Source of the DNA: Propionibacteriaceae bacterium P6A17
Lineage (GTDB): Bacteria > Actinomycetota > Actinomycetes > Propionibacteriales > Propionibacteriaceae
Reading direction: 5' to 3'
Assembly: GCA_000619965.1 (NCBI GenBank)
Contig: JHVD01000002.1
Location: 1-64,000 of the forward strand
DNA length: 64,000 bases
Position numbers and translations under genes: made by a program. Positions within the stretch are counted from its first letter, which is position 1. Each line of letters opens with the position of its first letter. The notes beneath the pieces were generated by a model. The model worked only from the letters and a program-made list of their open reading frames with translations, ran no database searches and was not told the origin of the DNA. Positions 60,293 to 64,000 of this stretch are shown in pieces.

Positions 60293-60312
60293 GGGTTACG
60301 CGACGGTGAACC
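60293..60312 (-). promoter_or_regulatory. PHO-box-like direct repeat candidate
   Basis: On the minus strand GGTTCACCGTCGCGTAACCC contains two GT(T)CACC/GTAACC-type units spaced 12 bp, about 65 nt before the start. It resembles actinobacterial PhoP boxes; a similar looser pair is upstream near 60340-60360. Confidence 0.3.
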
Positions 60313-60400
60313 GCGCGTGACGACGGGGTGCGCCTTGGTTGACGATTTGGTCACCTCCGAGTCCGGTCCCGCGTGGGCGCGCGGCAGCGGCCACGGACGG

Positions 60401-60492
60401 CGTCAGCGGCGCTTCGGCGCCTCGGGGCGAGGCTTCCCGACGGCGGACTGGGCAGGCGCAACGGCCGACGTCAGCGGCGCTTCGGCGCCTCG
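60401..60492. repeat. 24-bp direct repeat duplicating the 3' end of the MFS gene
   Basis: Perfect 24-bp copies at 60401-60424 and 60469-60492 begin CGTCAGCGGCGCTTCGGCGC. The second is the MFS gene's own end (EAPKRR and stop). Each contains GGCGC-TTCG-GCGCC, a stable UUCG-loop hairpin, so the copy beyond the stop may act as a terminator. Confidence 0.7.
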
Positions 60493-61640
60493 AGCGCGGG
60501 GGTGAGCAGCAGCGCGACGAGGGCGCTCACCGGCACGACGATGAGCCCCCAGCGGATGCCGGTCAGCTCGATGACGGCCCCGATCATGGGAGGCCCGGCC
60601 AGGAAGCCCACGCGGCAGATGCTCGTGACGATCGTCAGGCCGGTGCCGTGCGGGAGGCCCGGCAGCGTGTCGCCAGCATGCATCGCGCCGGGGATGGACG
60701 TCGCGATGCCCCAGCCGGCCAACGCGAACCCGACCAGGGTCAGCCACGGCGACGGGAACGCGACGGCGGCAGCCGTACCCAACGTGGCCAGCGACAAGCC
60801 GAGCGTGATCGCCCGACGCTGGCCCAGCGCGTCGACGAGGCGGTCGCCGGTGAAGCGGCCGATCATCTGCGCGCCCTGCAGCGCCACGAACGCCAACCCC
60901 GCCACGAACGGCGCCACCTCGAACATGCGGTCCATGTAGATCGCGCCCCACGAGCCACCCGAGTCCTCGACGAGCCCCGCCGCCGCGGCGAGCATCCCGA
61001 GGGCGATGAGCCGCAGCAGCAGCGGCCAGGGAATGAATCGGCGCCCGCGCTCCTCGTCGGTCTGCGGCGGTAGGGGGTCGGGGCCGTCGAGCATCCAGTG
61101 CCGCGCCAGCAGCGCCAGCGCCCCGAACACGAGGCTCGCGACGAGACACTGCAGCCAGATCGCCAACCTGGCCTGCGCGGCGGCCGACCCGAGGAGGCCG
61201 CCCACGACGGCGCCCACCGACCACCACGCGTGGAAGCCATTCAGGATGGAGCGCCCGTAACGCTTCTGGACGCGCATGCCGTGGGAGTTCATGGCGATGT
61301 CGGTGAGCGCGTCGAACGACGCCATCAGCATCACGCCGAGGGCGAAGACCCACCACACGGAAGCGTTGCCCATGATGTTGAGGCACAGGATGCCCAGCGC
61401 CTGCGCCACCACCGCCACCCCGGCCGACTGGAAGCGCCGGATGAGCCGCGCCGTCAGCATGCCGGCGAGCAGCCCGCACACCGGGCCCAAGGCGATGATC
61501 ACACCCCACTGGAAATCTGCGATCTCGAGCGCACGCTTGATCTCCGGAAACCGCGGCAGCAGCGTCGACCACGCGACGCCGTTGAGGAGGAAACAGAGGG
61601 TGACGCCCCATCGGGCGCGGCGGACTTCTTCGGGGATCAC
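60471..61640 (-). CDS. MFS transporter, YbjJ-like
   Basis: This 389-residue 12-helix major facilitator begins RRARWGVTLCFLLNGVAWST, a YbjJ/fucose-permease-like start. Helix 4-5 carries ALGVMLMASFDALTDIAMNS and SHGMRVQKRYGRSILNGFHA, the characteristic FDALTDIAMNSHG block, and LNGFHAWWSVGAVVGGLLGS follows. These proteins export or import small sugars or metabolites; the substrate is unknown. GTG 61640 is used because it fits family length; TTG 61661 is an alternative. It shares an intergenic region with the divergent amidase gene. Its 3' end is duplicated as a 24-bp direct repeat. Confidence 0.85.
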   Translation of the reverse strand: MIPEEVRRARWGVTLCFLLNGVAWSTLLPRFPEIKRALEIADFQWGVIIALGPVCGLLAGMLTARLIRRFQSAGVAVVAQALGILCLNIMGNASVWWVFALGVMLMASFDALTDIAMNSHGMRVQKRYGRSILNGFHAWWSVGAVVGGLLGSAAAQARLAIWLQCLVASLVFGALALLARHWMLDGPDPLPPQTDEERGRRFIPWPLLLRLIALGMLAAAAGLVEDSGGSWGAIYMDRMFEVAPFVAGLAFVALQGAQMIGRFTGDRLVDALGQRRAITLGLSLATLGTAAAVAFPSPWLTLVGFALAGWGIATSIPGAMHAGDTLPGLPHGTGLTIVTSICRVGFLAGPPMIGAVIELTGIRWGLIVVPVSALVALLLTPALEAPKRR

Positions 61641-61712
61641 GGGCAGATCGGCACTTTCCAAGTGGAGGGAGCCCCATCCTAATGCCCACCGGCCCCGGCG
61701 CCGCGCGACGGG

Positions 61713-61718
61713 TAGCGT
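61713..61718 (+). promoter_or_regulatory. -10 box of the amidase gene (leaderless)
   Basis: TAGCGT ends 7 nt before ATG 61726. Confidence 0.5.
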
Positions 61719-61725
61719 GGCCGGC

Positions 61726-63054
61726 ATGGAGCTGCATGAACTCTCCGCGGTCGCGCTCGCACACGCGCTGCGGCACCGCGAGGTCGGCGCGGTCGAGGTG
61801 GTCACGCACTTCCTCGACCGTGCGGGACGCGATGACTGCGGGGCGTTCGTCGCGCTCACGCCCGAGCTCGCGCTGGCGCGCGCAAGGGCCCTCGACGAGG
61901 CGCCACCCGTCGCGCCCCTGCACGGCATGCCACTGGCCGACAAGGACCTCCAGCTGCGCGCCGGCGTTCGCGCCACCCACGGCTCGCGGGCCCACCTCCA
62001 CGATCCTCCCGCCCCAACCTCCGACGAGACCACCCTCCTCGTCGACGCCTCGGGCGCCGTCTCCATCGGCCGCACTGCGACGCCCGAGTTCGGCTTCGCC
62101 GGCTACACCTCGTCGCTCGCCCACGGCCACACGACGATCCCCGGCCACCCCACGCTCGGCGCCGGCGGCTCCAGCGGGGGAGCGGCAGCCGCCGTCGCCG
62201 CCCGTATGCTGCCGTTCGCGCCAGGCTCCGACGCCGCCGGCTCCGTGCGCATCCCCGCGGCGGCGTGCGGCATCGTCGGCATCAAACCCAGCCGCGCACT
62301 GGTGCCCGTCACGCCCCGCGGCCTCATGGGGACGCTGGTCACCCCCGGCACGCTCGGCCGAACTGTCGCCGACGCCGCACTGCTCCTCGACGCGCTCACC
62401 GGCGGGAGACTCGTCGGCGCGCTGGGCCGCGACCCGGAGCCGCGCCGCATCGCCGTCCTGCGCGACTTCCGGCCGTGGGCCGGCATCACCGACGGCCCAC
62501 TCTCGCCCGAGGCCGGCCGGGCGCTCGACGTCGCCGCCCGACGGCTGGCCTCGGCAGGGCACGAGGTCGAGGAACTCGACGGGCCAGAGCTGCCGGGATA
62601 CGCCGACGCGTTCCGCACCCGCTGGCACGCCAGCGCCGCCGAACTCGCCTCCACCGACGGGCAACTCGCCCTCTACGAGCCGCTGACGAGATACTTCGTC
62701 GAGTCCGGGAGGCGCCTTGCGCCGGAAGTCGTCGCGGCGGCCGGGCGGCGGCTCGACGAGCTCGGCGCGACGATCCGCCGCGCTTTCTCGCCGTTCGACG
62801 CCGTCCTCACCCCGACGACAGCCCTGCCACCCCGCCCAGTGGGGTGGGCCGGCGACGACCCCGAAGCCAACTTCCGGCGCCAATGCGAGTACACACCGCA
62901 CACGTCGTTCGTCAACGTCGCCGGGCTGCCCGCGGTGTCGGTGCCGGTGCTGTCCCTCGGCCCCGGCCTCAGCATGGGCGTCCAGGTCATCGGGCGCCTG
63001 CGGCAGGAGGCGATCATCGTGCCTCTCGCGGCGCAGCTCGAGGCCGACGGATAG
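61726..63054 (+). CDS. Amidase-signature-family amidase
   Basis: This 442-residue enzyme has the Ser-cisSer-Lys catalytic triad of the amidase signature family: Lys in LHGMPLADKDLQL (about 65-77), and GAGGSSGGAAAAVAARMLPF followed by APGSDAAGSVRIPAAACGIV (about 145-184), which hold the cis-Ser and nucleophile Ser, with GIKPSRALVP next. A late NVAGLPAVSVPV segment completes the fold. It hydrolyses small amides or acyl amino amides in the cytoplasm; GatA-type transamidation is unlikely because gatB and gatC are absent. It is leaderless by promoter position. deoA follows after 10 nt but has its own -10 box. Confidence 0.9.
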   Translation: MELHELSAVALAHALRHREVGAVEVVTHFLDRAGRDDCGAFVALTPELALARARALDEAPPVAPLHGMPLADKDLQLRAGVRATHGSRAHLHDPPAPTSDETTLLVDASGAVSIGRTATPEFGFAGYTSSLAHGHTTIPGHPTLGAGGSSGGAAAAVAARMLPFAPGSDAAGSVRIPAAACGIVGIKPSRALVPVTPRGLMGTLVTPGTLGRTVADAALLLDALTGGRLVGALGRDPEPRRIAVLRDFRPWAGITDGPLSPEAGRALDVAARRLASAGHEVEELDGPELPGYADAFRTRWHASAAELASTDGQLALYEPLTRYFVESGRRLAPEVVAAAGRRLDELGATIRRAFSPFDAVLTPTTALPPRPVGWAGDDPEANFRRQCEYTPHTSFVNVAGLPAVSVPVLSLGPGLSMGVQVIGRLRQEAIIVPLAAQLEADG

Positions 63055-63057
63055 GCT
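63052..63057 (+). promoter_or_regulatory. -10 box of deoA (leaderless)
   Basis: TAGGCT (its TAG is the stop codon region of the amidase gene) ends 7 nt before ATG 63065. Confidence 0.5.
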
Positions 63058-63064
63058 GGAGCGC

Positions 63065-64000
<936 letters not shown>

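Overview
The window is a very high-GC chromosomal segment of a Gram-positive actinobacterium. A polyphosphate glucokinase, a short SRP RNA, Actinobacteria-type -10 boxes (TAGGCT, TACGAT) and many genes whose start codon lies 6-8 nt after a -10 box (leaderless transcripts) all fit. The gene content (histidine utilisation, arabinofuranoside use, NSS-type methionine/alanine transporter) suggests Propionibacteriales/Propionibacteriaceae, but this is inference; no 16S rRNA is present.

Layout. 1-1620: the end of an integrated phage-like element (scaffold-like protein, frameshifted HK97-type capsid gene) that stops at the 3' end of a tRNA-Leu, read here as an attR site, followed by a terminator and GC-rich 36-nt tandem repeats. 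1.9-9.5 kb: FetB-like permease, MFS transporter, an aldolase-like protein lacking the catalytic lysine, two divergent envelope proteins sharing a promoter region with a palindromic operator candidate, pgi and a YdcF/SanA-like protein. 9.6-16.9 kb: GH32 fructan/sucrose hydrolase, UDP-glucose dehydrogenase, argS, polyphosphate glucokinase and two bacterial PH-domain membrane proteins. 16.9-21.7 kb: a large FAD/Fe-S oxidoreductase, tRNA-Gly(CCC), a Q/P-rich membrane protein, a duplicated structured intergenic element and a solitary TadE-like gene. 21.9-27.9 kb: methionine ABC importer metNIQ, PemK/MazF-like protein, membrane protein, M20 amidohydrolase, serB. 28.1-31.7 kb: two overlapping secreted/lipoprotein genes of unknown role, HtrA-like protease, rRNA methyltransferase. 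31.8-39 kb: histidine degradation (hutG on one strand; IclR regulator, hutU, hutI and hutH on the other) with an unrelated Tat-exported protein gene between hutG and the regulator, bracketed by a 24-bp direct repeat. 39.4-42.6 kb: NSS transporter with its 49-residue small subunit, tRNA-Ser(GGA), AEC transporter. 42.6-46.2 kb: SRP RNA, dnaX, ebfC, recR. 46.3-48.9 kb: an ABC-2 exporter. 49-55.5 kb: an arabinose regulon (FGGY kinase, LacI regulator, GH51 arabinofuranosidase, araD, araA) with matching palindromic operators. 55.7-64 kb: acyl-CoA ligase, small unknown gene, phytase/esterase-like secreted protein ending in LPSTGN, MFS transporter, amidase and the start of deoA.

Most of the window is ordinary metabolic chromosome. 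The points most worth following up are the capsid-next-to-attR remnant, the duplicated structured element at 21.0-21.36 kb, the dispersed 18-bp intergenic word, the REP-like sequence translated inside hutI, the repeat-flanked cassette in the hut cluster, the N-terminal extension of DnaX and the arabinose operators. I did not find a convincing new multi-gene defence or biosynthetic system.
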